Shown: positions 48,481 through 61,611, counted from the stretch's first letter. The stretch is 64,000 bases of DNA from Poecilobothrus nobilitatus (GCA_947095535.1 OX352774.1:236989825-237053824), one strand, 5' to 3'. Notes: generated by a model not told the origin, from the sequence alone. Numbers and translations are program-made.

Positions 48481-50185
48481 GAAATACATATAATATTTGT
48501 TTAGCCGGTAAAAAACCAACACATATCGAGTGTCGAATCTTAGAAGTTCAATCAGACTATAAATAATTGCATTTAAAATTAAAATTATTACTATGTTTCA
48601 TACTAATATTAAAATAAGGAAAAATTTTTTAAGTCAAAAATCAATCAAAAATGTTAAAAAAATTAAGGTTCGATGTATTTTAATTGCAACTTTTTATTTA
48701 CCATACCAATTACGATATTATTTAAACACCATTTTAGGACTTTGACACGAATTCATATAAAAAAATTTTTTTTTTTTTTTTACCATTTTAAACTAATAAT
48801 GGTGTCATCTTTTTTTTTTTTTGTGTTATTTTTATATAAAAATTCCTTAAAAGAAAATTTATTTTTTTTTATCATAAAACCGATACAACAACCAACTAAA
48901 CGTCAAATCACCTAAAGCGATTGATAACTGATCAAACAGCAATTATAAAAATCATACAATAACTACAAATATTGTGAAAAATTGCTGATTACTGTTTAAA
49001 TACAAGAAAAAAAAAAAAATATATATTAACGGCACTTAAACGGCACCTAATCATTGCACAACGTATAAAAAAAACAAAACAAAACAAAACAGCGTTTCGA
49101 TTAAAGATAAGTGTATGAGTATGTGTATGTGTATCTTAAAAAGGTCGAATACATGTGAAAACTGCGCATCATTTACAGTTTATTTTTATAAAGAATTTAA
49201 TATTTTATTTTTGAGATTTACGATTATAGTGACCCACTTGAAACTATTTAAAAAAATTAAAAAAAAACCATAATGTCATTACAATTTACAATAATTTGAA
49301 AAATTTCTCTAATAAAATTCTATAATTTGTTTAAAAAATATAAAATTTATGTTTTTTTTTTTTAAGGCACACCTTGTCATACATCTGTATTTTATAAAGT
49401 GATGAAGTTTTTATTTGCAATAATTGACTCACCTGTATTTAATTTAACTTATATTTTTATTTTATTTGTGTGTTTGTTTAATCAAATATTTTAAATTTAT
49501 TAATTTTTTTTTTCTTTTAGAATTTTTGAAATAAAAATGGACTGAAAGATAATTGGAAGGAATTTAATAGTATTACAAAAGATTTATGTATTTGTCCTAA
49601 ATGAAAAGTGGAGTACCTATTTTAATTTTATAATTTTTCAAGCTTTATTTTTTTTTGCATTTTTTTCCTATTGTATTAAAATGCCTTCGTTTCCACAAAA
49701 TCTCTGCCCAATTGTCCAATAATTGAAAAAGGATTAAACCTTCGCTTTACAAACAATTATTTTTGCTAAGCCGATATATAGCTAATAATCGTTTATAAAT
49801 GCATTTATTTATGTTTTTAATACTTGAAGGCTTTATACCGCGCCATCTGTTATCTGGTAGAGATTAACATTATTTATTTAATATTTGATTAATTAAATGT
49901 TTCTTTATATATTTTAGAAATTTTTTTTATAGCTATACGATAATAATTTATAACTATAGTGTTTGTATAAATATAAATGTATTTTGTAAATAATTTGGTG
50001 CAGGGTCAAAAGTCACATCGTCCCCATTGGGACTTCTGGCCTATTTTTTAATTGGGACTCTTGTCTCACTAAAGTGAGTCAAAATTTCCATTGAAATAGA
50101 AAATAATTTTGCCAACAAAAATCAAAATTTGCCGTATAGACAAACTATATATAGGTACATATAGGTATACATATATATACATATA
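48481..50185. other. AT-rich stretch without recognised gene
   Basis: A reverse-strand ACAG/GTGAGTCA donor-like word lies at about 49427-49434, but no open frame precedes it. CCGCGCCATCTGTTATCTGG at about 49838-49857 and ATTGGGACT direct repeats at about 50022 and 50053 are the only non-simple words. The open frame at 48673-48915 is run-derived. Confidence 0.45.
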
Positions 50186-50775
50186 TACATATTCTGGAAA
50201 AACAGTACAACCATCCTTTGATTTTAAATCCACCTCTACAACCCTTCGAATTCAGTATCGCGCATATGCATATGTATAACTATATATATAAATATTTTGT
50301 AAAAAGTGTATAACTCTGATTTTGAATTCAACTTTAAAATTCTTCCTAATTCATAATATTGTATACACATATTTTTAAAAAAAAATTGGAAAAAGAATAT
50401 AACCCTGATTTCGTAACCAACTGTAAAATCCCTCCTAATTTATTTATATATACATATTCTGGAAAAAGGGAGATTCCAAATGTATTCGTAAGATTCTGAA
50501 TTAGGAAAGATTTTAGAGTAGGTTATAAAATCAGAGTTTCCCTTTTTCCGTTATATAAATGAATTAGGAATTTTAGAGTTGCTCACAAAATCAGGGTTAT
50601 ACGCATCTTTTCCAGAATATGTATATATATGTATATATGAGTTTGTGAATTAGGAGGGGTTTTACAGTTGTCTACACAATCAGGGTTATAAGCTTTTTCC
50701 AGAAGCTATATAAAAATATTTAATTCTAAATTTGCTTGTAATTCAGAATCTCAGAAATACATAAGTATACATATT
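50186..50775. repeat. Fold-back array of family C minisatellite
   Basis: From 50186 to about 50470 at least three forward units occur (TACATATTCTGGAAAAA, then ATAACCCTGATTT, then AACTGTAAAATCCCTCCTAA, then an ATATATACATAT spacer). From about 50475 to 50770 the same unit runs in reverse (GAATTAGGAGGGGTTTTACA, then CAATCAGGGTTATAAG, then CTTTTTCCAGAA). Each unit is roughly 85-110 bases. The two half-arrays face each other and could fold into a long imperfect hairpin. The same unit occurs once or twice at 45-112, 3687-3905 and 63060-63270. No protein is encoded. Confidence 0.75.
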
Positions 50776-53530
50776 ATATACTGGGAAAAGTAAATATGTA
50801 ATAAATATTAAATATTTCAGTTTAAGGGCTGATTTATCATATCCAATGTCTTCTTTCTTAATTCACGAAGTAAAAAAAATTCTTCCAACTTTACTAAATT
50901 ATTATTATACAATTATGATGAATATAAAATAAAAAAAAAATTACTTAAGATTATTCATTTGCTCAATATGTGTTAAATCTATATGAAGCCGTCAATATTT
51001 AAACTTTATTTGTTCAAAAAAAAAATAAAAAAAACACAAAATTGTTAACAAAATCTTTTAATGGTGATGAAAATACTAAAATTCTCTTTTTCTATACCAT
51101 TTCTTTACAATACCTATAATTTTTTATGTACTTATTTAATATATAACAAAACATACATATTATGTTTATTTATATACATAAATATATAAAAATTATTTTA
51201 CATTCCAAAGAAAGAATATAAAACAACAAAAAGATAAAAGAAAAACAAAAAAAAAATATTATCATCCTTTATTTTTATTGCATCTCCCCAATTTATGCTT
51301 CCGATATTTTCTTAGTTTATTTTATAAATTTTTATGCGTTTTTTTTTTTTTTTTTGTAATATTTTTTAATTTTCTTTTTTATTTTATTTCATTGCAAAAT
51401 TATTATAATATTCAATTTAGTTTCTTCGAAGAAAGTTTAAGAAATTTCAGGTTATTAATATGAAAATTAAATGTTCTAACTACCTAACTGATATGTTTTT
51501 CAATTGTCTTTATTTGGAGACCCCATAATTTGTATAAAAAGTTGAGAGCAAATATTTATAAAGCCGATATAAGACTTGCTAACTTGAGTTGTTTCTTATT
51601 CGAAAATAGCAAGTCTACTATGAAACCTACACTCTTAATTGATTGCTTTTCTAAAAATATTTTCTTTTGATCTGGAATTAGAATAACAAATTTTCTTTTT
51701 AGTTACTGTGTAATTTATCACGAACAAAACGAACAAAATAAATTTGGGAAATGATATTTTTCTGTTGGAAATTTTTAATTATTAATTTGGCAAATGTGGA
51801 AAATAGGTTTTGCTTTAAAACGAAGAAAGCTAAAGTCGAAAGCTTAAGCCAACACTTATATTCTCTCAAAGTGCGCAAGATAACTTGGATCAAAAACAAA
51901 AAGAGATTTTATATAGAAAGAGACTTTGTCAGTCTCTACATACGTTCAAAAATAAAATCAAAAATCCTACTGTTTAAAAAGTTTATTTTCTCATTTACTT
52001 TGTTTTGTGCTGTGAAACTGTACCAGATTCTCTCAACAAATCTAATATAATTCCATTTCTATTAAGTCCAGAAAATATAATTTTTCAATCGAGCAATAAA
52101 AAAAATATTTTGTAAAAAATAAAATCTAAAATTATTTTGTATTTTTCATTCATATAAACATAGAAGAAATGCCAAAGCGAATAAAACTCAAATCACATAA
52201 TTTTTGTACAAAACAAAAAGTAACAATAAAAAAATTGAAAAAATCATTGCTTCAATATTAGCCAGATTCAAATACAGTTATTCTACAACAGCTATCAACA
52301 ACACTACAAAAAATTGTTCCAAAACAAAGAATTTACTAGAATATAATATAATATTTGTATTCATTTCTTATTTTCTTTAAAAAAAAAAAGAAAAGAAAAA
52401 GGAACAACGAACCCATATAAAATTTTATTTGACGATACCATTTTTGTATCGATTTTCAACAAATTTTCAAAAAAAAATGTTTTTAAAACACATCCATACA
52501 TACACACACAATAAAATATTATATTGATTAGCAACACAAAAGAATAAAAATTTCATTTTATACATTTTCTATCCTTAGGAAGCCTAACCCGCCACCTCTC
52601 TATTCAATAGTAATATGACTGAAACAAACACGTCTCGTCAATCGTTTGTTTTGAATTTTGAACAAAAAATTGTAAAATTTTCTGTAAAAACTTTGGCATA
52701 ATGGCAACACCATTCTCTTTTTTATTTTTTTGGCCCAAAAAGGCGCTCTCTTATTCTTAACAACATTCACTCGTATAAAAAAAAAAAAAATAAGAAATTT
52801 ATATCTCGTCAATATTAAATCAAACAAAATGAAATTCAAAGTTTTATATAGATATGGAAACTTTTTAATGATGAAAAATTTTTTAAGGTTATAAAATTTA
52901 CTGACTTCAAATTTGTCTGACTTTTATGAGATTTTAAAATTATTTTTTTATTTGATATATTTTTGAATAATTTTCACATATTTTGTATAAATGCAAAATA
53001 ATAATCCGCTTTAGATTTGGATTTGATTCTAGTTTCAAGATTCCGCCAACCAACAAACCTCCAACAATTAATATCTAAAGATCAAACAGTGTCGAATTTG
53101 GCCAAATAAAAGTGAGAATGAAGAATTTTATTCTGCAGAACTGCAAAAAAAGAATTTTTCTTCATAAAAATGAATTTTAAAATTACAAATAGCACGGAGA
53201 TTTTTAATTTAAAACAAAACGCTTTCTCTTTTGAACTAGAGTTGACATTTTTGTCTTTCTAATGACATTAATCCTTTTCTAATGATATTTTATTGTATTG
53301 CATATATGAATACTCGGAAAATTTTTCACATGCTCTATTATTAAATTTATTTTGGAATTGGATGCTCAATTTTTTTCAAATTCGGTTCAGCGTTGAAATG
53401 TCTTGAACTCAAAAAAATAGGATTTCAGGAAAAATTCTTCTTGACTAATTTTCTTGATCTGTGGCATTTATACATAACCAATATACAGCAATTTGTATAA
53501 AACTGACATTGGTTTAATTGCAATAACACA
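50776..53530. other. AT-rich stretch with one ORF of unclear nature
   Basis: A 99-codon forward open frame at 51751-52050 overlaps an antisense frame and is not purely run-derived (for example KKAKVESLSQHLYSLKVRKI), but no motif or splice context supports it. A 10-bp hairpin lies at 51572-51616. The rest is A/T runs; frames at 51278-51463 and 52600-52839 are artefacts of composition. Confidence 0.45.
51572..51616. repeat. Perfect 10-bp inverted repeat
   Basis: AGACTTGCTA (51572-51581) and TAGCAAGTCT (51607-51616) are exact complements around a 25-base loop. It could be the ends of a very small element or chance. There is no T-run terminator and no sign of an RNA gene. Confidence 0.6.
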
Positions 53531-53534
53531 AATA

Positions 53535-53640
53535 TAGAGTATCAAAGTGAGCCCAAACTGGTCTAGAAGTGCACCAGTGCCTCTCCACCAATACCAACAG
53601 CTCTCGCTACTGTAGCTGGAATAGTTCTCAAACCATCATA
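53535..53640. other. GC-richer island, possible coding or TE fragment
   Basis: This segment is much less AT-rich than its surroundings. On the minus strand it encodes, without a stop, YDGLRTIPATVARAVGIGGE followed by ALVHF and a stop. On the plus strand a different frame is open as well (LEVHQCLSTNTNSSRYCSWN and onward). Neither product was recognised. It could be a fossil of a coding sequence, a transposon piece or a conserved non-coding element. Confidence 0.35.
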
Positions 53641-53644
53641 AAAG

Positions 53645-55425
53645 AAATATTTGAATTTCTGAACAAAGTTTGATTTTGTGAACAAACTTTTATACCGCAC
53701 TAATACAGTAAAGTTTCTTTTGCTTTATATATTATAGGTAGGTAACAACATTTTAACAATGCTTCTCTATATTTTCTGAAATTTTCTTTTTAGTGACATT
53801 TTAAAAAAAAAAATTAAAAACAGAAATTAAAAAAGAAAAATTTGATAAAACAAGATTATGACAAACAAACCGTTAAAATAACAGTTAATTCTTGAAAGTT
53901 AATATTCTAGCATTAAATTTTTAAAAACCATAATATTAAATAATTTCTACTCAAAATTAAAAAAAATAAAATATCTCTCACAAATAACTGGTAAAAAACT
54001 TTTATTTATCGCATGCTAGAAAAAGATAAAAAATATCGTGACATAAATTGAAAAAAAATGTTGATACTATATTAATAGTGTAGTATTTTCGTGTTTTTTT
54101 TTTTTTATTTAAGTAAACTAAAAACTTGACATTCAAAATCTAAAATTTATAAAATGTTTCCCTTTTTATCATTGATATCTTGTCAAATAAAATCTGACAC
54201 TTTTCATATTGTCCGATATACGTTTTCTATCCTTCTCTTTTATTTAATTTTTCTTTTTTTTTTATTTCATTTTATTTTAATATATTAAATATTTATTTAC
54301 TTAGAGAGAAAAGAAAAATGAAAATCAAAACCAAATGATAATGTAATTCCACATACTTCCAATACATCTCTACAGGACATTTTGTCCTGTGAAATTTTTT
54401 TTTGTTTCTGTGATTTTTGGATTTTATTTAAGTGTTGTTATTATTTTTTTTTTTTGTTTTTGTGGAGATGTCAGCATGACGGGCCTGGTCAATTTAATAT
54501 TTATTTAGCTATTTGTTTTTTCTTTTTTATTTTTCAATTTTAAAAATCTAAAGGATGAAATGTTCATATCTATCTGTCGTACAAAAAAATGTTATGTGGA
54601 AAAAAATGTACCATATAACATGACCTACCTATACTAGTAAAAAAAAAACTGTATATATTTTTTTCCCTTTATTTCAATGTGGAATTATGTTAAAAAATAA
54701 TATCTTTTTGTAAAAAAGGATATAAATCCTGAAAAATATTAGAAGAGAGCTTTGGTGGTCGATTTTTTAATTGAATCAAATATCATATGAGAGAAGTTTT
54801 TTTCAAATAGAATTGAATTCAGTTACATACATATACGTTACGTTTTACCATCTATTTACCTGAACAGGTTTGATGCATTATTAAAGTTGATTTTTATTAT
54901 GAAGAAATGGAAATTTATAGAATTTTTTCATTAAATAAACAATAAAAAATTCCAATGGTATGGCATTGAAACATCAAACAGCTCAAAGATCATTCAGATT
55001 AAAATTAAACTAAAACTGTGGTCGCTAGCTAATAATAGGAATTAATTCTTCCGTACTAATAAAGATTTAGTTAAGTGGAAGAAGGGAAGTGGGAGGAAAA
55101 TATGATATTAAAGAATAATTGAAGCGTAAATTAGAAATGAAACTAAAAGATTATTTTTGAATTTTTGCAAGTTTCAAAACACAAACGGGAACTTATTTGA
55201 TGGTAAGATGCTCCACATCTTAATAGTAATTATCATTAAAAACTAATTAGTTTCCATAAACAGTTTTAAACCACCTAAGAATTTTCATTGTTGCTTCGCT
55301 CATGGTAAATTGAAATTGTTAAAATTGAGTTTATTTCAATAGAGCAATTTTTATTTTCTATTAAATATCTATAAATATGAAAAAATATTTCAATATTTTG
55401 ATGAATATAAAACGAAGTTAGTCGT
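53645..55425. other. AT-rich stretch without recognised gene
   Basis: Background with A/T runs. One short island at about 54463-54505 (GGAGATGTCAGCATGACGGG and CCTGGTCAATTTAA) stands out compositionally and may be conserved or regulatory. Nothing else was seen. Confidence 0.4.
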
Positions 55426-55640
55426 CAGGTAGGATATATTTGCCAAATACTGTTAGGAGAGTATGTCCCTCCAGCGGTAAGGTACAATATCCTAAACAAA
55501 ATTTAAGAGTTTATGCCTCACCTAAAATCGAAGGGAGATGATATTTCACCAACTATGGGACACTTGCTTATATACCAGCGGTGGGACATAAAATCCAAGG
55601 GTATTATAGCTTGATGCCTAATGAAACATTGACATATTTG
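55426..55640. other. Less AT-rich segment, unassigned
   Basis: The words GTCCCTCCAGCGGTAAGG (about 55468) and ACCAGCGGTGGGAC (about 55577) share CCAGCGGT. Several other non-simple words occur between them. It may be a decayed repeat element. All frames are broken by stops. Confidence 0.3.
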
Positions 55641-58600
55641 ACAGATTTATTGAAGTAAAGTTTGCTTAACAAATAGGAAGAAAATCTTATTTCAATCTTC
55701 TACATTCTATCTCAACAAACTAATTAAACAATGTAAATAATTAGCACCCTCATTCTTCATGGATGTTAATGGTTTTATCAATAATTGGTTGTGGTTACAT
55801 AATAACAAAGATTGTACATTAGTAGCTAATAAGAGGCTTCCAAATTTGACAAAATGAAAAGATTTATAATAATCATATAAATTTATAATTTAAAATAAAA
55901 TTGCTGTATAACTGTCATTTTTCAATTTGAATATTTCTGAAATTGTTGTAGAAGATCACTTCCAACAGCATGACTTATAAATTATACATTTTACTCTTTA
56001 TGTGTAATTTATTAAAACTTAAAATTGAAGTTTTTTGATATTCCTGTATAAGTTCTACTGTTTTAATATTAAAGCCAAAAATTTACCTATTCAGAACCAA
56101 TATATATACAAAAAATGATAATAAATATCAAAGATTTTCATAATTTTTATATTTGATTTTAATAATCACTTAGTCACAATATTTATATAGCCCCATCAAA
56201 ACAAACAACTGAACTCTGTTTTTCTAAAATAATAGCTATAAATAACCATACTATTAATTTATTAATATCTCCTCTCATTTTTAAATAATTATAAATTCTT
56301 ATGATTTTTAGGTACAATTGAATATTATATTTAATTCCATTGACCTTAAATTTCCATTTACAATATTATTAAGTTGTTTTATTTTTCAATCACTCTATAT
56401 TGCACACCCTTAAAATAATGTCACTAGCAGTTCAAATCTATTTAAAATCTTCTAAAATAAAAATTATATACAAAGAAAAATCAACTATATCTACCACCCT
56501 TAGGACAGATTTTAGATTTCAAACGAATATTTAAAATTTCTTTTACCTTTACAGGATTAAAATAATTCCTTTTTATATATCAGAATATTTAAAATTTAAA
56601 TTTTTCTTATGTATTAAAATATTTAATAACATATAAAAAAAAAAATTAATTCACAATATTTAATATTCACAATTAAAAAATGTATTCACAATTAATAAAT
56701 TTATTCAAAATTAAAGATTTGTTGGTTTAAAATTTAATTTTTTTTTTTCTAAATAGAAGAAATTTTCTTTAAAAATTTAAAATTCTTAATGTTTCTTTTT
56801 ATTTAAGAATAAAACTAAAGTTAACCTAAGTACTTTTCACCCTTTACCTATACTTAACAGAACAATTCAGAAAAACAAGAAAAAGAAAAGAGTTAAATTT
56901 AACCTTAAGCGTTTAAAATTTTTTCAAATTGTAAAATCAAAGGACATTCAAGAATATTCAACCGTGTAAATCTGAAAAAATTCAGATACTTTTGTTTTTG
57001 TTGCTGTTAATGTTCTTGTTGATGATGTACGACTTGATGTACATCTAAATAACATCAACTTAGTAGTGTATATTTTATTTTTTTTTTTTAAGGCAAAAAA
57101 AAAAGAGATAATGATTGCGTTTATATGGTAAATGACATGTCCTTTTTAATTTTTTTTTTTTTTTCTCTCTTTTTATTTAGTGACTCTTTTCCTCTATATA
57201 AAATAATAAGGGATAATTTTTTCTTTTTGTGTTATTCTTTGTTGCTATTTTTTGTCGTTGTTTAATACTTTCACTAAATTCTTGGATTTTGGATTTATAA
57301 TAATAATAATAATTGTTGTTTGTCCTTTCAAATTCATCAAGATATTTAATATTTTTTTGTTTTTTTTTTTTTTTTAATTTTGTATATCATCATGTTAATT
57401 CTCATGATATTTCATAATATTTCATATTGATGTCCTGTAAGTAATGGCATGGGATATTAAAACATAAGACAAAATATCAATAAAAATTATGTTGGTTTTT
57501 AAATAAATAAGAAAAACTTAAAATATATTTGAAAGTTCATTCAACATATATTGCAAAGAGTTATTTTAGTTTAAAATAGAACCACTAAAAGTCATTATAC
57601 GGATTATATCCACAACTTAATTAAGTCCATTACCTAAACCATACCCTATATCGTGAATAATCCACAATTTAATTAGGTGCACTTCTTAGACCCCATATCC
57701 TCCGTAATTTTATTAACTACGAACTAAATTCTGTTATGTTTAGAAATGAACAAAATTTTCCATTTCATGATGACAACATTAAAATACTTTCTCTTTCATT
57801 AATTAAACTGTCTTTTTCTAGCATAACACTAAACTATTTTTAATTTAGTTCTCTATTATAATGAATCTAGAGTTTATATTATTCTTAAGTACAATTAATG
57901 AAATCACAATAATTTGAAAACTTAAAAAGGTTGACTTAGGATCAATGATTGCCTATCTAAAATGTTATATGTTAATAAACACGCCATATATACGAATGAT
58001 GACCTAAATTTATTAAGGTTTTTCGAAGCATCTCTCAAAAGACATATATCACCATAGTGTTTACTATACTTTACTAATACAAAAATAAAATTGAAACCAA
58101 AACCTTTATAATTAAGGAAACGATGACCATTTTCAATTATTTTATTCTTAAGTAAAGAAATCAGTACCAGAGCAAATATTCAAGTACTTGAAACTTAAAA
58201 AACTAGGTATGTATGTACTTGAAAATTACCAGCTCTAATTCAAACTTAGTAAAGTAAGTGCATTTTCAATATTTTTTAAAAATTTTGAATAAAAGATTTC
58301 ACAGAAATTTTACAGGCAATGCTGAACTTTAAATTGAGTACTTTTAAATTTTCTTTTTAATAGCAGCATCTCTTAACCTAAAAATGACTAGACTAATGTT
58401 AAGAATTAGTGTTACTTACATGAGTTACAAATACCTTAAATTAATTATTAACTGAACAAGGATTATAAATTCAGTTCAAATGAATTCGTTTAAAGAGGTT
58501 CTCAAGCAAGCTATACTCTCTTTAAAGTTATAGAATTGGTTTAGTCCTTAAAACCTTTACATTTTTGAAGATTTTCATAAAGGAAAATGTATATTTAAAG

Positions 58601-59438
58601 GTTATAAAAGTCAAAACCTACTTATTGTACTATATTACTCTGTCTTCTGCTTCTTTTTTCAGAGAACCATTTTTATATTTTATTCATCTATAGTAAAATT
58701 TACTTTTTTGTCCTTTAAAAAAAAAAAAATAAAATAAAATAAAAAAAAATGTCGTGAATAATTTTTTTTTTTGATTGAAAAATCAAAAGAATAAAATCAA
58801 CAAAAAAAAAAACAAAACAAAAAAAAAATAAACAAAAAGGAAAAAAGATTTTCTTGTGATGTTTTCGTCATATTTATTTGCTTTTTTTCTCAGAAAAATC
58901 ACAGAAAATAACAAAAACAACAAAAACAACAACAATAATATAGAAGAAATTTTGTCACTGACAGATTTTGATTTGATGATTTGGTTGCATGGTTGGTTTA
59001 TTTTGGATGGTTTAGTTGTTTGGTTGTTTAGTTTTGTATTTTGATGTCATTATGAATATGTTTTTGTGTGTATGAGTTATTTTTTTTTTTTACTTTTTAT
59101 ATGAATGATTGTTTTGTATGGTTGTAATCATGTCTTAAGGCTAAATATCCTGTTTTTTTTTTCATGCTTCTGTTTGTTTTGTTTTGTTTCTTTTGTACAG
59201 ATATCATTTAAACGGGGTTAGCAGAATCCTTTTAACTTTTAAATATTTTGTATAAATGAATTTATATAATATTATGAATATATATATATAATATATACCT
59301 ATATTTATTTATTTATACATCAATAGTGTGAAGTATGAGAAATATTTAATAGTAGTTTACAAAAATGAGGGAAAATGTATTTGTCATCATTTTTTTATTG
59401 TAAATATAATTTCATTACCCTGTTTCATTGTTTTTCAG
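55641..59438. other. AT-rich stretch without recognised gene
   Basis: Mostly A/T runs. An imperfect TTGGTTGCATGG-type repetition occurs at about 58980-59035 inside a run-derived open frame (58856-59044). A good T-rich acceptor ending TTTTGTACAG occurs at 59200, but the frame after it is short. Confidence 0.45.
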
Positions 59439-59485
59439 GTTTTTTGTTTTGTTAATCGTAATTAGATTACAAATAAAACAGCTAG
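59439..59485 (+). CDS. Candidate 47-bp micro-exon with hydrophobic product
   Basis: ATTGTTTTTCAG ends at 59438 and CTAG/GTGAGC follows at 59485, so both borders fit splice consensus. The internal phase that skips one base is open and encodes FFVLLIVIRLQIKQL, a hydrophobic run followed by basic residues. The length is not a multiple of three. Because acceptor-like words are frequent here, the pair may be accidental. I know of no gene to attach it to. Confidence 0.15.
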
Positions 59486-60060
59486 GTGAGCATTTTGATA
59501 TTTCTTAAAAAAAAAGGATTTTACTGAGTTTCCCTGAAGGTATATATAGATAAAACGAAGTTAAGATTTAAATAAAATATCAATATGACAAATTAATTAT
59601 AGTTAAACGATGAACATACAATTGTATATTTTAATTGTAGTAAAATAATTGAATATTGTAAAAGTGTCAAGTAAATTAGCGGATATTTTAAGAGACGGCG
59701 ATAAGAACAATAAGCGATATCGCTATGGTAATGAACCTTAATAAACTGATCGGCATTTCCTTAACGGTATAGGTTTTCAATTTGAGGTTAATATAATATA
59801 GGGTTAATGGAATTGTGTGAAGTAGGTATATTATGGTATATAAGATTAGAAAGGTTGAACAAATAATCTTTAAGAGATATTTGTAATTAGAAAGTTGCTG
59901 GAATAAGTTTGTAAGTTTTGAATAAAGATTGTCAATGCTCTTTTAAAATTTTTTATTGTTGCACCTTTGTTTTTTTTTTCGCTAAAAGAGGTGGGAATGC
60001 AAAGCCACCCAGAACACCCTTTTGGTAATGTTAGATCCTTTCTGACTAAATCCATTCCCC
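59486..60060. other. AT-rich stretch, edge of a more complex segment
   Basis: From about 59980 the sequence becomes less AT-rich. On the minus strand LPKGCSGWLCIPTSF can be read at about 59980-60025, within a 61-codon frame without other motifs. The GAGGTGGGAATGCAA word recurs in diverged form near 38996. It could be the tail of an old retroposon. Confidence 0.35.
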
Positions 60061-60065
60061 ATCTT

Positions 60066-60117
60066 TAGCCAATATAATGGGATGAAACTCCTAACTGCTA
60101 ACGCAATATATTGGCTA
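60066..60117. repeat. Perfect 11-bp inverted repeat with extended pairing
   Basis: TAGCCAATATA (60066-60076) is the exact complement of TATATTGGCTA (60107-60117) around a 30-base loop. Just outside, ATTCCC and GGGAAT can pair after a small bulge. It lies in a locally GC-richer segment and may be the core of a small inverted-repeat element. Confidence 0.6.
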
Positions 60118-60301
60118 GGGAATAGGGATAGGAGAAGATAGGACTATGATGCGGAAACATTGAATTGGGAGTGTGAATGTAAGGCAACAATGAATCCTTC
60201 TATTATTATTGCAACTGATAGCAATACAGTGACGATAGTCATATTGAATTGTTGATGCAGTAGTTATCTTACTGCAGAAGGTAATATGCAACCCTACTGT
60301 C

Positions 60302-60365
60302 ACTGTAGTAACTATTATTATTGGTATTAGTATTAATTATTAATATTATTATTATTTACTACAGT
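60302..60365. repeat. Perfect 10-bp inverted repeat flanking an ATT-rich loop
   Basis: ACTGTAGTAA (60302-60311) pairs with TTACTACAGT (60356-60365). The ATT-rich interior can extend the pairing. It stands some 185 bases after the 60.07-kb hairpin in the same less AT-rich segment, so the two may belong to one element. Confidence 0.55.
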
Positions 60366-60369
60366 ACGG

Positions 60370-61610
60370 CCACTAGTGGATTACAACGCGTAGTAGTATA
60401 TAACACTTTCCTGCTTAATGTAACTAGATGTACCTGCTCGATGTGACTCCAGCATTATTATCTACTGCACCCACGCATTATCATTTTTATATACAAAATA
60501 AGTATAATTATAAAAGAATCATCGGTTCATCAACGGTTATCGGTTCACATTATCATGGATCTCTTTTTTTTTCATTTTTTCGATTGATTTTGTTTAAAAT
60601 GGTAACACAACTTGTACAACTTGTTTAGATTTTAAATATTTTTCAAATTTTATTGTTTTTTGTTTAAACTCCTATTCTATTAGTAAGTAATAAAAAACAA
60701 ACTTTTGTTGCACAATTTTCCCCAGCAATTAAGCATCAATAAAAATTATTTTTTTTTTGTTAATTAAAAAATATTTAATTTGAAATGTTAAAAAAATTAT
60801 TTTGTAACCGTTAAAATATAAAAAAAATTTTTTTTTTTAATAATTTCCTCAATTTTCTAATATCCAAAATGGAAAATTAAAAAATAAAATTGGTTTTTTT
60901 TTTCTGTTAATTTATTGAAAATTTCATTTTTGTTGAAAAGGAAACTGATTTGATTGACTTGACAATATCTATAAAACTCTTATTTTATTTTTATCTAATA
61001 ATTTTGTAATAAGAGACCTCACACATAAACTGTGTATAAAATCGGAATATATTTTTTTTTACTCATTATATTTATAAATATTTTGAAAACCTTTAAAATT
61101 CAATTAGTTCAATGAAATTGAAACTAAAAAAGACATCATTGCAGATTTTTTCTAATGGAAAATTTTTCAATTTATCATTTAGAATATATATTTTTTTTTT
61201 CGGAGCAAAAAAATATTATATTTAAAGAAACGGAAACAAGATGTCTACTATAGAATTTTCAATGTTTTGTTTTATTTTGAATTTTTTTTTTGTTTCTTTA
61301 AATTATTATAAATTTTATAGTGAAACAATAAATTTATTTGTTTTTTTTTTTTAATAAAACAAAAAAGGAAAAAAAAATTAAAACTATTCAAAAGGTAGTG
61401 AATTTTCAAAAATTTCAAATTTTTTGACATAAGATCCCGGCTATTTTTTTTTTTGTTTTGTCTTGTCTAGAACAAAAAAAAAAAGAAAATAAATAAATAA
61501 AATGTTAAATTAAATGAAATGAAAATATTTGATTTTTATTAAGCAAACCTCACAGTTTATTTAAATTTCATTTTTCGGAAAAATTTTGTGCTAGTGAGAA
61601 AAATGCATCT
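60370..61610. other. AT-rich stretch without recognised gene
   Basis: TACGGCCACTAGTGGATTAC near 60364-60383 is locally palindromic (CCACTAGTGG). The rest is A/T-run background. The open frame at 60428-60628 shows no motif. Confidence 0.45.
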
Positions 61611-61611
61611 G

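Noticed and set aside
49427..49440. Reverse-strand splice donor ACAG/GTGAGTCA
   Set aside because: The consensus is good but no open frame precedes it on the minus strand. A non-coding exon cannot be excluded but is not supported.
51751..52050. 99-codon forward frame of mixed composition
   Set aside because: An overlapping antisense frame is also open, no motif was recognised and no splice borders or start context were seen. It is mentioned only in the interval description.
58856..59044. 62-codon frame with Asn run and Trp-rich end
   Set aside because: The Asn run comes from an AAC simple repeat and the Trp-rich end from imperfect GGTTG repetition. No motif or intron border fits.
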